From contig DFKQ01000017.1 in the NCBI GenBank assembly GCA_002373875.1, positions 1 to 10,566 of the forward strand: a DNA stretch of 10,566 nucleotides, in the 5' to 3' direction. The notes under the pieces were generated by a model. It was given only the letters and a program-made list of their open reading frames with translations, was not told where the DNA came from and did not search any database. This stretch comes from Lachnospiraceae bacterium UBA3641. GTDB taxonomy: Bacteria > Bacillota > Clostridia > Lachnospirales > Lachnospiraceae. Of this stretch, positions 1 to 6,569 are shown piece by piece. Made by a program: the position numbers and the translations under genes. Within the stretch, counting starts at the first letter, position 1; each line of letters begins with the position of its first letter.

Positions 1-1
1 C

Positions 2-637
2 CAGTGGGACTGGGAGAAGATAATAAATAAGGATGAGCGAAATGAAGAAACATTAAAGTCGATCGTGCGCAGGGTTTACGAGGCAATAAAGAATACGGAG
101 GTTTTTGTTAATTCCAGACATCCCGAAATAACAAGGATACTCCCGGATGATATAACCTTTATAACAACTCAGGAGCTTGAGGACCGTTGGCCCGATAAAA
201 CTCCAAGGGAGAGGGAGGATCTTGCTGCGAAGGAGTACAAGGCACTATTCCTTATGAAGATAGGTGATCTGCTTAAGTCGGGAAAGAAGCATGACGGGCG
301 TGCTCCCGATTATGATGACTGGGAACTTAACGGAGATATAATTGTATACTATCCGGTGCTTGACAGAGGATTTGAGATATCGTCAATGGGTATAAGGGTT
401 GATGAGGATTCGCTTTTAAGCCAGCTTGACAAGGCGGGTTGCCCTGAGAGGGCATCTCTTCCCTTCCAGAAGGCTGTGCTTGATAAAGAGCTTCCATACA
501 CGATAGGCGGTGGTATCGGACAGTCCAGGATATGTATGTTCTTCATGAGAAGGGCTCACATAGGAGAGGTACAGAGCTCGATCTGGGCCGAGGGAGTCGT
601 TGAAGAGGCTGAGAGTATGGGTGTGCACCTCCTCTGA
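2..637 (+). CDS. asnA: Aspartate-ammonia ligase (AsnA), C-terminal part, 5' end outside the window
   Basis: The enzyme is the ammonia-dependent asparagine synthetase: L-aspartate + ATP + NH3 gives L-asparagine + AMP + PPi, in the cytoplasm. The open frame runs in from the left edge, and the first readable residues (QWDWEKII) already fit the family, so this is a window truncation and not a gene start. The GTG at 65 is an internal valine. About 211 residues are present, against roughly 330 for full-length AsnA. Signatures include the ELEDRWP segment, the DYDDWELNGDI region and the C-terminal class-II-synthetase-like GGGIGQSR motif, followed by HIGEVQSSIW. The fold is related to class II aminoacyl-tRNA synthetases. 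The stop TGA is at 635-637, and 129 bp separate it from alaS. No clear intrinsic terminator is visible between them, so read-through into alaS is possible. Confidence 0.95.
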   Translation, partial: QWDWEKIINKDERNEETLKSIVRRVYEAIKNTEVFVNSRHPEITRILPDDITFITTQELEDRWPDKTPREREDLAAKEYKALFLMKIGDLLKSGKKHDGRAPDYDDWELNGDIIVYYPVLDRGFEISSMGIRVDEDSLLSQLDKAGCPERASLPFQKAVLDKELPYTIGGGIGQSRICMFFMRRAHIGEVQSSIWAEGVVEEAESMGVHLL

Positions 638-766
638 TGCCTGAAATTGCAGGATAACGAATAAGGAAACAATCCGGAAATCCGGAGGCAGTGTGAAGCG
701 GAGAGGGAAAACAGTAAAGTGCCATTAGGAATCCGCAACTTTATGTAATTATAGTAGGAGAGAAAA
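638..766 (+). other. asnA-alaS intergenic region with small palindromes
   Basis: This 129-bp gap holds two copies of the palindrome TCCGGA at 673-678 and 681-686. Together they could form a 6-bp stem with a 2-nt gap, too tight to be a stable hairpin as written. A short CCTG...CAGG inverted repeat lies just after the asnA stop. There is no T run to make a convincing terminator, and I find no T-box specifier or antiterminator motif. The alaS Shine-Dalgarno AGGAG is at 756-760. No confident promoter could be assigned. Confidence 0.4.
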
Positions 767-3421
767 ATGAAACAGTTCACTTCAAAAGAATTAAGAAATA
801 TCTGGAAGGAATTCTATAAGGAGAGGGGGCACGTTGATGTCGGTGCCGTATCTCTTGTTTCGGACGGTTCTACGGGTGTTATGTTCAATGTTGCGGGTAT
901 GCAGCCTCTTATGCCTTACCTGCTGGGACAGAAGCATCCGATGGGAACGAGGCTCTGCAACGTACAGGGCTGTGTGCGTACCAATGATATTGATTCTGTC
1001 GGCGACAAGTCCCATGTGACCTTCTTCGAGATGATGGGAAGCTGGAGCCTTGGGGATTACTTCAAGGAGGAGCGGTGCAAGTGGAGCTACGAGCTGCTTA
1101 CCGAGGTTTTCGGTTTTGACCGTGATCATCTTGCCGCAACCGTATTTGCCGGTGATGAGAATGCGCCCAGGGATGAAGAAGGGGCAAAATGCCGTATAGA
1201 TTCAGGCTTCAAGCCCGAGAACATATACTATCTTCCCGCTGAAGACAACTGGTGGGGTCTTGAGTACGGCCCCTGCGGCCCCGATTCCGAGATGTTCTAT
1301 ATAGCCGATGTCCCTGACTGCGGGCCTGACTGCGGACCGGGATGTTCATGCGGTAAGTATACCGAGCTGGGTAATGATGTTTTCATGCAGTATGAGAAGC
1401 ATAAGGACGGACATCTTACGCCTCTTGCCAAAAAAAATGTCGATACCGGATGGGGACTCGAGAGGAACCTTGCCTTCCTTAACGGGACCAAGGATGTATA
1501 TAAGACCGATCTTTTTTCTTCGGTCATTGCCTATGTTGAGAAGACATCGGGCGCAAAGTACGACGCGGACGATGATAAGACCCGTTCCATGAGGGTGCTT
1601 GCCGACCATATGCGCACATCAGTAATGCTTATAGGTGATGAGGCCAGGCTCACCCCCTCAAACGGTGGTGCCGGTTATGTACTCAGAAGGCTTATAAGGC
1701 GTGCGGTAAGGCATGGGAGGATACTGGGCCTTACCACGGACAACCTGCTTGATATAGCTAAGATATTCATGGACGAGGTTTATTCGGATTCCTATCCCAA
1801 TCTTGTTGCCAACAGGGATTTTGTTCTTAAGGAGCTTAAGAAGGAGATAGACCGCTTCACTGCCACTCTTGAGAACGGAATGAAGGAGTTTAAAAAGATA
1901 GAGGATGCAGTCCTTGCTTCATCCGGCAAGTCAATACCGGGTAAGGATGCCTTCTATTTATATGATACATTCGGCTTCCCGCTTGAACTTACCCTTGAGA
2001 TGGCAGGTGAACATGGGCTCAGTGTTGATGAGGATGAATTTGAAAAGTCCATGGAAGAGCAGAAACAGAAGGCAAGAGATAATGCCAATTTCGCCCTTAA
2101 GGCATCATCGGATGACCTTGCTGCCTTTAAGAAGCTTGACGAATCAGTGACTACGGAATTCACGGGATATGAGAAGACTGAGGATACCGGCAGGGTTGTT
2201 GCCATAGCAGCTTCAGAACTTATAAATGAAGCGGGTGAAGGACTTGAATGCGTGATCGTGACCGATAAGACACCTTTCTATGCCACCATGGGCGGACAGA
2301 AGGGTGACTTTGGCAGTATCAATGCAGGGAATTTCGAATTCGAGGTAAAGGATACGGTTAAGATAGACGGAGGCAGGGTAGGCCATGTGGGTATCGTTAA
2401 GTCCGGTAAGGTAAAGAAGGGCGATACGGTCACACTTACTGTAGATCCCGCCAACAGGACGGCCACCTGTATGAACCATTCGGCGACCCACCTTCTCCAG
2501 AAGGCCCTTCAGACGGTGCTCGGGGATGAGGTTAAGCAGCAGGGTTCCTATCAGGACGGTGAGAGGACGAGGTTCGACTTCTCCTTCTCACGTGCGGTGA
2601 CGGCTGATGAGCTTAATAAGGTTGAAGACCTTGTAAATGAGAAGATCATGGAGGATATACCGGTAGTTACGGATATCATGTCGATAGATGAAGCTAAGAA
2701 GTCAGGCGCCATGGCATTATTCGGAGAGAAGTACGGCGAAGTTGTAAGGGTTGTTAAGATGGGTGACTTTTCCAAGGAGCTGTGCGGAGGTACCCATGTT
2801 AAGAAGACCGGTGATATCCATGCCTTTAAAATCATGTCCGAGAGCGGTATCGCAGCGGGTGTAAGAAGGGTGGAAGGACTTACCGGCACGAGAGTTCTTA
2901 CATATTATAAGGAAGTGGAAGATACGCTGAAGAATGCGGCAGCAGTGCTTAAGGCTTCTCCGGCGGATCTCTCCGACAGGATCGTTAAGCTTAAGGATGA
3001 GGTAAAGTCACTGAACGCAGAGCTTGAGTCCTTAAAGAGCAAGGCTGCCAAGGACGCGATGGGCGATGTTATGGACAAGGTAATTGAGGTTAAGGGAGTT
3101 AAGTTCCTTGCGACAAGCGTGCCCGGCGTTGATATGAACGGCCTCCGTGACTTGGGTGACCAGCTTAAAGGTAAGATAGGTGACGGTGTTGTTCTGCTTG
3201 CATCGGATGCAGACGGTAAGGTTAACCTTGTTGCCATGGCTACCGATGGAGCGATGGGTAAAGGGGCTCATGCCGGTAACCTTATCAAGGGTATCGCAGG
3301 TCTTGTAGGGGGTGGCGGCGGAGGCCGTCCGAACATGGCTCAGGCCGGCGGCAAGAATCCTGCAGGTATTGACGGTGCACTGACAGAGGCTCTTAAGGTA
3401 CTCGAAGGCCAGATAAAATGA
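767..3421 (+). CDS. alaS: Alanyl-tRNA synthetase (AlaRS)
   Basis: This enzyme charges tRNA-Ala with alanine using ATP in the cytoplasm and hydrolyses mischarged Ser/Gly-tRNA-Ala. At 884 residues it is the usual bacterial length. The N-terminal class II catalytic domain shows NVAGMQP, GCVRTND and FFEMMGSWSLGDYF (about residues 42-105). A cysteine cluster follows (C185, C189, C193, C195), then KNVDTGWGLER. The editing domain carries the zinc/catalytic motif HSATH (H571, H575) and CGGTH (C673, H677). A coiled-coil stretch rich in Lys/Glu/Leu around 720-765 leads to a C-Ala/DHHA1-type domain with a glycine-rich GGGGGGRPNMAQAGG near 850. ATG 767 is preceded by AGGAG with a 6-nt spacer. The stop TGA (3419-3421) lies inside a long inverted repeat. 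The C185-C195 cluster is preceded by a short duplicated stretch (CTGACTGCGG twice, 1315-1336). Confidence 0.98.
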   Translation: MKQFTSKELRNIWKEFYKERGHVDVGAVSLVSDGSTGVMFNVAGMQPLMPYLLGQKHPMGTRLCNVQGCVRTNDIDSVGDKSHVTFFEMMGSWSLGDYFKEERCKWSYELLTEVFGFDRDHLAATVFAGDENAPRDEEGAKCRIDSGFKPENIYYLPAEDNWWGLEYGPCGPDSEMFYIADVPDCGPDCGPGCSCGKYTELGNDVFMQYEKHKDGHLTPLAKKNVDTGWGLERNLAFLNGTKDVYKTDLFSSVIAYVEKTSGAKYDADDDKTRSMRVLADHMRTSVMLIGDEARLTPSNGGAGYVLRRLIRRAVRHGRILGLTTDNLLDIAKIFMDEVYSDSYPNLVANRDFVLKELKKEIDRFTATLENGMKEFKKIEDAVLASSGKSIPGKDAFYLYDTFGFPLELTLEMAGEHGLSVDEDEFEKSMEEQKQKARDNANFALKASSDDLAAFKKLDESVTTEFTGYEKTEDTGRVVAIAASELINEAGEGLECVIVTDKTPFYATMGGQKGDFGSINAGNFEFEVKDTVKIDGGRVGHVGIVKSGKVKKGDTVTLTVDPANRTATCMNHSATHLLQKALQTVLGDEVKQQGSYQDGERTRFDFSFSRAVTADELNKVEDLVNEKIMEDIPVVTDIMSIDEAKKSGAMALFGEKYGEVVRVVKMGDFSKELCGGTHVKKTGDIHAFKIMSESGIAAGVRRVEGLTGTRVLTYYKEVEDTLKNAAAVLKASPADLSDRIVKLKDEVKSLNAELESLKSKAAKDAMGDVMDKVIEVKGVKFLATSVPGVDMNGLRDLGDQLKGKIGDGVVLLASDADGKVNLVAMATDGAMGKGAHAGNLIKGIAGLVGGGGGGRPNMAQAGGKNPAGIDGALTEALKVLEGQIK

Positions 3422-3488
3422 AACAGGGGGACGGTTCCCCGTTTCAAAAAATAAATTTATGAAACGGGGAACCGTCCCCCTGTTTCAT
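3418..3488. repeat. Perfect 29-bp inverted repeat, REP/BIME-like doublet at the alaS stop
   Basis: The left arm (3418-3446) and right arm (3460-3488) are exact reverse complements, separated by a 13-nt A/T-only spacer. Each arm also folds on itself. TGAAAC (3419-3424) pairs with GTTTCA (3441-3446), then a 2-nt AG bulge is followed by GGGGA pairing with TCCCC around a CGGT loop. The right arm mirrors this, with the bulge at 3480-3481. The unit can therefore exist as one long hairpin or two head-to-head small ones, the architecture of bacterial REP doublets. The alaS stop codon lies in the left arm. No T tract follows on the + strand, so it is not a textbook intrinsic terminator, though a hairpin this strong may end or protect the alaS transcript. 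I recall GGGGACGGT-type palindromes as recurrent in Clostridia, but could not check. Confidence 0.85.
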
Positions 3489-3497
3489 AAAAATAAG

Positions 3498-3526
3498 TTG
3501 ACGAAATAAAAGTTACTGTATATAAT
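3498..3526 (+). promoter_or_regulatory. Sigma-A-type promoter of rpsU
   Basis: The -35 box TTGACG is at 3498-3503 and the -10 box TATAAT at 3521-3526, with an ideal 17-bp spacer. Transcription would start near 3533, giving an rpsU leader of about 77 nt. The promoter sits only 9 bp downstream of the inverted repeat, so rpsU has its own transcription unit independent of alaS. Confidence 0.85.
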
Positions 3527-3534
3527 AACATCTA

Positions 3535-3600
3535 GTGCAGCGCCTTAACAGGCGTGAACCCTATAGTCGTCAATGCACAAATATATGGCGCGAGGGGAGG
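3535..3600 (+). promoter_or_regulatory. Structured 5' leader of rpsU, candidate regulatory RNA
   Basis: Pairing is visible at two levels. An outer stem GTGCA (3535-3539) with TGCAC (3574-3578) encloses a hairpin CGCCT (3541-3545) with AGGCG (3550-3554). An alternative pairing, GCGCC (3540-3544) with GGCGC (3587-3591), would use the same 5' bases and end two bases before the Shine-Dalgarno GGGGAGG (3594-3600). The two folds exclude each other, as expected of an autoregulatory ribosomal-protein leader. It matches no leader class that I recognise. The pairings are seen in the sequence; the function is inferred. Confidence 0.4.
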
Positions 3601-3609
3601 TTGAGAAGC

Positions 3610-3786
3610 ATGTCGAACGTAATAGTTAAAGAGAATGAAACATTAGATAGCGCTCTGCGTCGTTTCAAGAGGAACTGTGCCAAGGCCGGTATCCAGCAGG
3701 AAATCCGCAAGAGAGAGCATTACGAGAAGCCTAGCGTAAAGCGTAAGAAGAAATCTGAAGCTGCCAGGAAGCGTAAATATAACTAA
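3610..3786 (+). CDS. rpsU: 30S ribosomal protein S21 (bS21)
   Basis: This is a small basic protein of the 30S platform, located near the 3' end of 16S rRNA and the mRNA exit path. It has 58 residues, typical for the family. It begins MSNVIVKENE, carries the family core LDSALRRFKRNCAKAG and ends in a lysine/arginine-rich tail (KRKKKSEAARKRKYN). ATG 3610 is chosen because GGGGAGG lies 9 nt upstream and the homologous N-terminus begins there. The frame stays open back to a GTG at 3535, but that stretch is the structured leader and shows no S21 homology. The gene has its own promoter and terminator, so it is monocistronic here. Confidence 0.97.
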   Translation: MSNVIVKENETLDSALRRFKRNCAKAGIQQEIRKREHYEKPSVKRKKKSEAARKRKYN

Positions 3787-3799
3787 TAAGTCATTTGAT

Positions 3800-3840
3800 G
3801 AAATCCTCCGGATGAATTCGGAGGATTTCTTATTTTGTTC
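3800..3840 (+). terminator. Intrinsic terminator of rpsU
   Basis: An 11-bp perfect stem joins GAAATCCTCCG (3800-3810) and CGGAGGATTTC (3819-3829) around an 8-nt loop. The T-rich tail TTATTTTGTTC follows. It lies 13 bp after the rpsU stop and upstream of the next gene's promoter. Confidence 0.88.
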
Positions 3841-3858
3841 TAGATTTTGTAGACTGCA

Positions 3859-3869
3859 TGTGCTATAAT
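3859..3869 (+). promoter_or_regulatory. Extended -10 promoter for the metallophosphoesterase gene
   Basis: TGTGCTATAAT contains a perfect TATAAT (3864-3869) preceded by the extended -10 TGn element. The -35 position at 17-bp spacing (3841-3846, TAGATT) is poor, as tolerated for extended -10 promoters. The start site would be near 3876, which makes the ATG at 3875 effectively unusable as a normal start. The same 11-mer occurs upstream of the decarboxylase operon. Confidence 0.65.
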
Positions 3870-3895
3870 ACAACATGTTGTGGAGAAAACTTGGT

Positions 3896-4750
3896 ATGTT
3901 GGCTATATGTCTGCTTATCCTTATCCTCTTGCTGACGCTCTTTGTTTATACGCAGAGCAAGGGCTTTAAGGTGGTAAGGTACAGGTTTGTTAATAAGAAG
4001 CTTAAGGTTGATCATTTCAGGTTCGCCCTTATATCCGACCTGCATGATCAGGATCACGGGAATTATAACGAAGAGGTTCTTAAGGCGCTTGACAGGGAGG
4101 CTCCGGATGTTGTTTTTTTTGCCGGAGATATGGTGACCACAAGCATGGAACCTCGCTATCACTGCGATGTTGCACTCAGGTTCGTAGGGGATGTTGCAGC
4201 CGCTTATCCGCTTTATTACGGGATCGGTAATCATGAAGAGAAGCTGAGAAGATGTCCCGGGAAGTTTCCCGGTGAATACGATAAATTCGTATCAGCCCTT
4301 AGGGATATGGGAGTTTCGATGCTGATGGATGAGAAGGTCAGTATTGAAGAACCGGGTATTGATGTATACGGACTTGATCTGGAGCATGAGTATTTCAGGA
4401 AACTTATGATCAATCACATCCCCGGGGATTACCTTGAGAAGAAGTTCGGGAATCCGGATCCTGACAGGATATCAATACTTATAGCCCATGATCCGGAGCA
4501 TTTTGATAATTATGCCCTCTGGCATCCCGATTATATATTATCAGGGCATGTTCACGGAGGAATAATAAATATACCGCCCTTCGGAGGTCTGGTTTCACCG
4601 CAGTTTAAGCTGTTTCCCAAGTATGATGCCGGTCTCTTTGCTAAGGACGGAACCACAATGATCTTGAGCAGGGGACTTGGGTCACATACGATACCAATAA
4701 GGATCAACAACAAGGCAGAAATAGTTATTGTTGATATTTACAGGGAATGA
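3896..4750 (+). CDS. Membrane-anchored calcineurin-like metallophosphoesterase
   Basis: This is a predicted metal-dependent phosphohydrolase of the calcineurin-like superfamily (YkuE/YaeI-like group); the substrate is unknown. Counting from ATG 3896 (284 residues), residues 1-18 form one hydrophobic helix, probably an N-terminal anchor. Metal-site motifs follow in canonical order: SDLHD (D48, H50), GDMV (D78), GNHEE (N112, H113), AHDPEH (H198) and SGHVHGG (H218, H220). The set is complete, so the enzyme is likely active. I prefer ATG 3896 because GGAG (3882-3885) lies 10 nt upstream; the in-frame ATG 3875 sits at the predicted transcription start and would need leaderless translation. Ser/Thr phosphatase, UDP-diacylglucosamine hydrolase or phosphodiesterase activity cannot be told apart here. 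No terminator is seen before scpA, so the two may be co-transcribed. Confidence 0.9.
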   Translation: MLAICLLILILLLTLFVYTQSKGFKVVRYRFVNKKLKVDHFRFALISDLHDQDHGNYNEEVLKALDREAPDVVFFAGDMVTTSMEPRYHCDVALRFVGDVAAAYPLYYGIGNHEEKLRRCPGKFPGEYDKFVSALRDMGVSMLMDEKVSIEEPGIDVYGLDLEHEYFRKLMINHIPGDYLEKKFGNPDPDRISILIAHDPEHFDNYALWHPDYILSGHVHGGIINIPPFGGLVSPQFKLFPKYDAGLFAKDGTTMILSRGLGSHTIPIRINNKAEIVIVDIYRE

Positions 4751-4819
4751 ATCAACGACTGAGGGTTTGAGGGAACCCCGGAGTCTTTGGAAGGGAGTAA
4801 ATAAGTTAAGGGGAATCTT

Positions 4820-5590
4820 ATGAAAAAGGATAACGATATCATGAGTCTTACCGTGAAACTTCAGGTGTTTGAAGGGCCGCTCGATCTGCTCCTTCACCTT
4901 ATCGAGAAGAATAAGGTGGATATTTACGATATCCCCATTGTTCTTATTACCGATCAGTACCTTGAATACATAAGGCAGATGCAGAAGGAGGATCTCGACA
5001 TTATGAGTGAGTTCCTCGTTATGGCTGCAACCCTTCTTGATATAAAATGCAGGATGCTCCTTCCCAGGGAAGTCAATGAGGAAGGTGAAGAGGAGGATCC
5101 CAGGGCCGAGCTTGTGGAGAAGCTTATCGAGTATAAGCTTTACAAGTATATGTCCTATGAACTTAAGGATATGCATATGGATGCGGGCAAGACCCTCTTT
5201 AAGAAGCCTACCATGCCCAAGGAGATCGAGGATTACGAGCAGCCTATCGACTACCGGCAGCTTATTGGTGATATGGATCTTGCCAAGCTCAATCAGATAT
5301 TCAAGTCGATGATGAAGCGTCAGGTGGATAAGATCGATCCCATAAGGAGTAAGTTCGGCAAGATCGAGAAGGACGAAGTCAATCTTGAGGAGAAGACGGC
5401 TTACATCGAGAATTATGTGAAGAGTCACAAGCGGTTCGGCTTCAGGGATCTTCTTGAGAAGCAGGGGTCGAAGATGGATATTGTTGTGACCTTCCTTGTT
5501 ATATTGGAGCTTATGAAGCTGGGACAGATAATGATCGTTCAGGAAGCGCTGTTTGATGAAATAATGATCACATCCAAAATGGCGGCCTGA
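4820..5590 (+). CDS. scpA: Segregation and condensation protein A (ScpA, kleisin)
   Basis: ScpA is the kleisin subunit of the bacterial SMC-ScpAB condensin; it bridges SMC heads and binds ScpB to compact and segregate the chromosome. The 256-residue length matches the family. The N-terminal signature VFEGPLDLLLHLIEKNKVDIYDIPI (split here: VFEGPLDLLLHL, then IEKNKVDIYDIPI) is unmistakable, followed by DQYLEYIRQM and MAATLLDIKCRMLLP. The middle is acidic and linker-like. The C-terminal part (about 200-256) has the winged-helix pattern that contacts the SMC cap (FLVILELMKLGQI). ATG 4820 has AAGGGG 6 nt upstream; a second in-frame ATG at 4841 (MSLTVKLQVF) has AAGGA 10 nt upstream and aligns better with typical ScpA N-termini, so the start may be 4841. 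scpB follows after 52 bp. Confidence 0.97.
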   Translation: MKKDNDIMSLTVKLQVFEGPLDLLLHLIEKNKVDIYDIPIVLITDQYLEYIRQMQKEDLDIMSEFLVMAATLLDIKCRMLLPREVNEEGEEEDPRAELVEKLIEYKLYKYMSYELKDMHMDAGKTLFKKPTMPKEIEDYEQPIDYRQLIGDMDLAKLNQIFKSMMKRQVDKIDPIRSKFGKIEKDEVNLEEKTAYIENYVKSHKRFGFRDLLEKQGSKMDIVVTFLVILELMKLGQIMIVQEALFDEIMITSKMAA

Positions 5591-5642
5591 TGTCAATAAG
5601 GCGTGCGAAGGCTGTAAGCAAGTATATGTGATGACGGAGTAA

Positions 5643-6326
5643 GTGCAGATATTGGCTAAGAAGATAAGCGATAAGGACAATAATACAGAAGCTGTTGATG
5701 CGGGAACGGCAGTCGAAAGGGAAGCTTTAGAGGAACAGCAGCAGGAAGAGCTTAAGCCTGTGGATAATCCCAAGGCGGTTATCGGAGCGGTGCTTTTCTC
5801 TGTGGGCAATTCCGTTGAATATAAGAAACTGGCAATGGTGCTGGGCCGTAATGTTGACGAAACCAGAAAACTGGTGGCTGAGCTTAAGACGGAATATGAC
5901 GGGGATGATAACTGCGGGTTTACCATCATTGAGCTGGAGGAGTCGGTACAGATGTGCTCCAAGGCTAGTATGTATGAGCATCTTATCAAGATAGCCAAGG
6001 TGCCCAAGTCGTATTCGTTGACGGACTCAATGCTTGAGACCCTGTCAATAATAGCCTACAAGCAGCCGGTCACCAAGCTTGAAATAGAGAAGATAAGAGG
6101 GGTGAGCTGCGATCACGCGGTAAATAAGCTTGTGGAGTACGGACTTATCACGGAGCTTGGAAGGCTTCAGGCACCGGGAAGGCCGCTCCTGTTCGGTACA
6201 ACCGAGGAGTTCCTTCGCAGCTTTAATGTTACGTCTCTTGACGATCTTCCCACTGCAAGCCCGGACAGGATCGAGGAGTTTAAGAAGGAAGCAGCCGAAG
6301 AAGTGTCACTGAGGCTGGATATTTGA
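5643..6326 (+). CDS. scpB: Segregation and condensation protein B (ScpB)
   Basis: ScpB is the dimeric partner of ScpA in the SMC condensin and has two winged-helix domains. The conserved fold begins at about residue 42 (KAVIGAVLFSVGNSVEYKKL) and includes LTDSMLETLSIIAYKQPVTK and the hallmark segment LGRLQAPGRPLLFGTT followed by EEFLRSF. At 227 residues it is longer than many ScpB proteins (about 200) because of an acidic, Gln/Glu-rich N-terminal stretch. The start is uncertain. GTG 5643 directly follows an in-frame TAA (5640-5642), so translation cannot start earlier. The only purine-rich site, GGAG (5636-5639), is just 3 nt from GTG 5643 and 12 nt from an in-frame TTG at 5652. Neither spacing is ideal, and coupling to scpA translation is possible. 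Confidence 0.95.
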   Translation: MQILAKKISDKDNNTEAVDAGTAVEREALEEQQQEELKPVDNPKAVIGAVLFSVGNSVEYKKLAMVLGRNVDETRKLVAELKTEYDGDDNCGFTIIELEESVQMCSKASMYEHLIKIAKVPKSYSLTDSMLETLSIIAYKQPVTKLEIEKIRGVSCDHAVNKLVEYGLITELGRLQAPGRPLLFGTTEEFLRSFNVTSLDDLPTASPDRIEEFKKEAAEEVSLRLDI

Positions 6327-6358
6327 TCAGTTTTATTCGACAATATGATTTTATAAAA

Positions 6359-6395
6359 AAGCCGGCGGTAAACACGCCGGTTTCTTATATTTCCA
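6359..6395 (+). terminator. Intrinsic terminator after scpB
   Basis: A GC-rich stem GCCGGCG (6361-6367) pairs with CGCCGGT (6375-6381), one pair being G-T wobble. It is flanked by two A-T pairs and closed by a 7-nt loop. The tail TTTCTTATATTTCC is T-rich but interrupted. It lies 32 bp after the scpB stop and separates the scp genes from the decarboxylase operon. Confidence 0.8.
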
Positions 6396-6437
6396 TGGGA
6401 AAAAATGTAAAATATTTTCTATGAATTACAGTTGACT

Positions 6438-6448
6438 TGTGCTATAAT
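6438..6448 (+). promoter_or_regulatory. Extended -10 promoter of the decarboxylase operon
   Basis: TGTGCTATAAT holds a perfect -10 (6443-6448) with an upstream TGn element, and is identical to the 11-mer at 3859-3869. A TTGACT at 6432-6437 resembles a -35 box but is only 5 bp away, so it cannot pair with this -10. No good -35 exists at 16-18 bp. Transcription would start near 6455, leaving a leader of about 115 nt. Confidence 0.65.
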
Positions 6449-6454
6449 TTATAC

Positions 6455-6560
6455 CAGTGCGTAATGCGCAAGTATTATAAAATTGTATTAGCTATTCAGA
6501 GCGAGCTCTAATACTCAACCCAATATACGGTTCTGAATAGTACAAGAATATTATGGAGGG
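6455..6560 (+). promoter_or_regulatory. Structured leader of the decarboxylase operon, pseudoknot-capable
   Basis: Three pairings are visible. A small hairpin joins TGCG (6458-6461) and CGCA (6467-6470). Stem A joins GTATTAG (6485-6491) and CTAATAC (6508-6514). Stem B joins CTATTCAGA (6492-6500) and TCTGAATAG (6532-6540), extendable by a G-U and a C-G pair. The left arm of stem B lies wholly within the loop of stem A and its right arm lies outside, so the two form an H-type pseudoknot or alternate. The Shine-Dalgarno GGAGGG (6555-6560) lies 14 nt after stem B. I recognise no known riboswitch class. Regulation by a ligand or protein is inference. Confidence 0.45.
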
Positions 6561-6569
6561 CTGAACAAA

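Noticed and set aside
638..766. T-box leader upstream of alaS
   Set aside because: The gap is too short, and the conserved T-box sequence, antiterminator and terminator are absent.
1309..1360. Unusual cysteine cluster in AlaRS as a novel metal site
   Set aside because: C185, C189, C193 and C195 fit a cysteine-rich insertion I recall in the AlaRS type common in Clostridia, so it is probably a family feature.
3418..3488. Simple intrinsic terminator for alaS
   Set aside because: No T tract follows either arm in the direction of transcription, and the doubly palindromic arms point to a repeat element. A terminating effect is still possible.
3535..3609. N-terminal extension of S21 from a GTG at 3535
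   Set aside because: The stretch is the untranslated structured leader downstream of the promoter. It has no S21 similarity, and the strong ribosome binding site serves ATG 3610.
4682..6007. A 441-codon open frame on the minus strand
   Set aside because: It lies antisense to scpA, scpB and the end of the phosphoesterase gene, all clearly recognisable on the + strand. Its translation is low-complexity and matches no family I know; it is a codon-bias shadow.
6432..6448. Classical -35/-10 promoter from TTGACT and TATAAT
   Set aside because: The spacing is only 5 bp, which cannot be bridged by sigma-A. The -10 is instead read as an extended -10 element.
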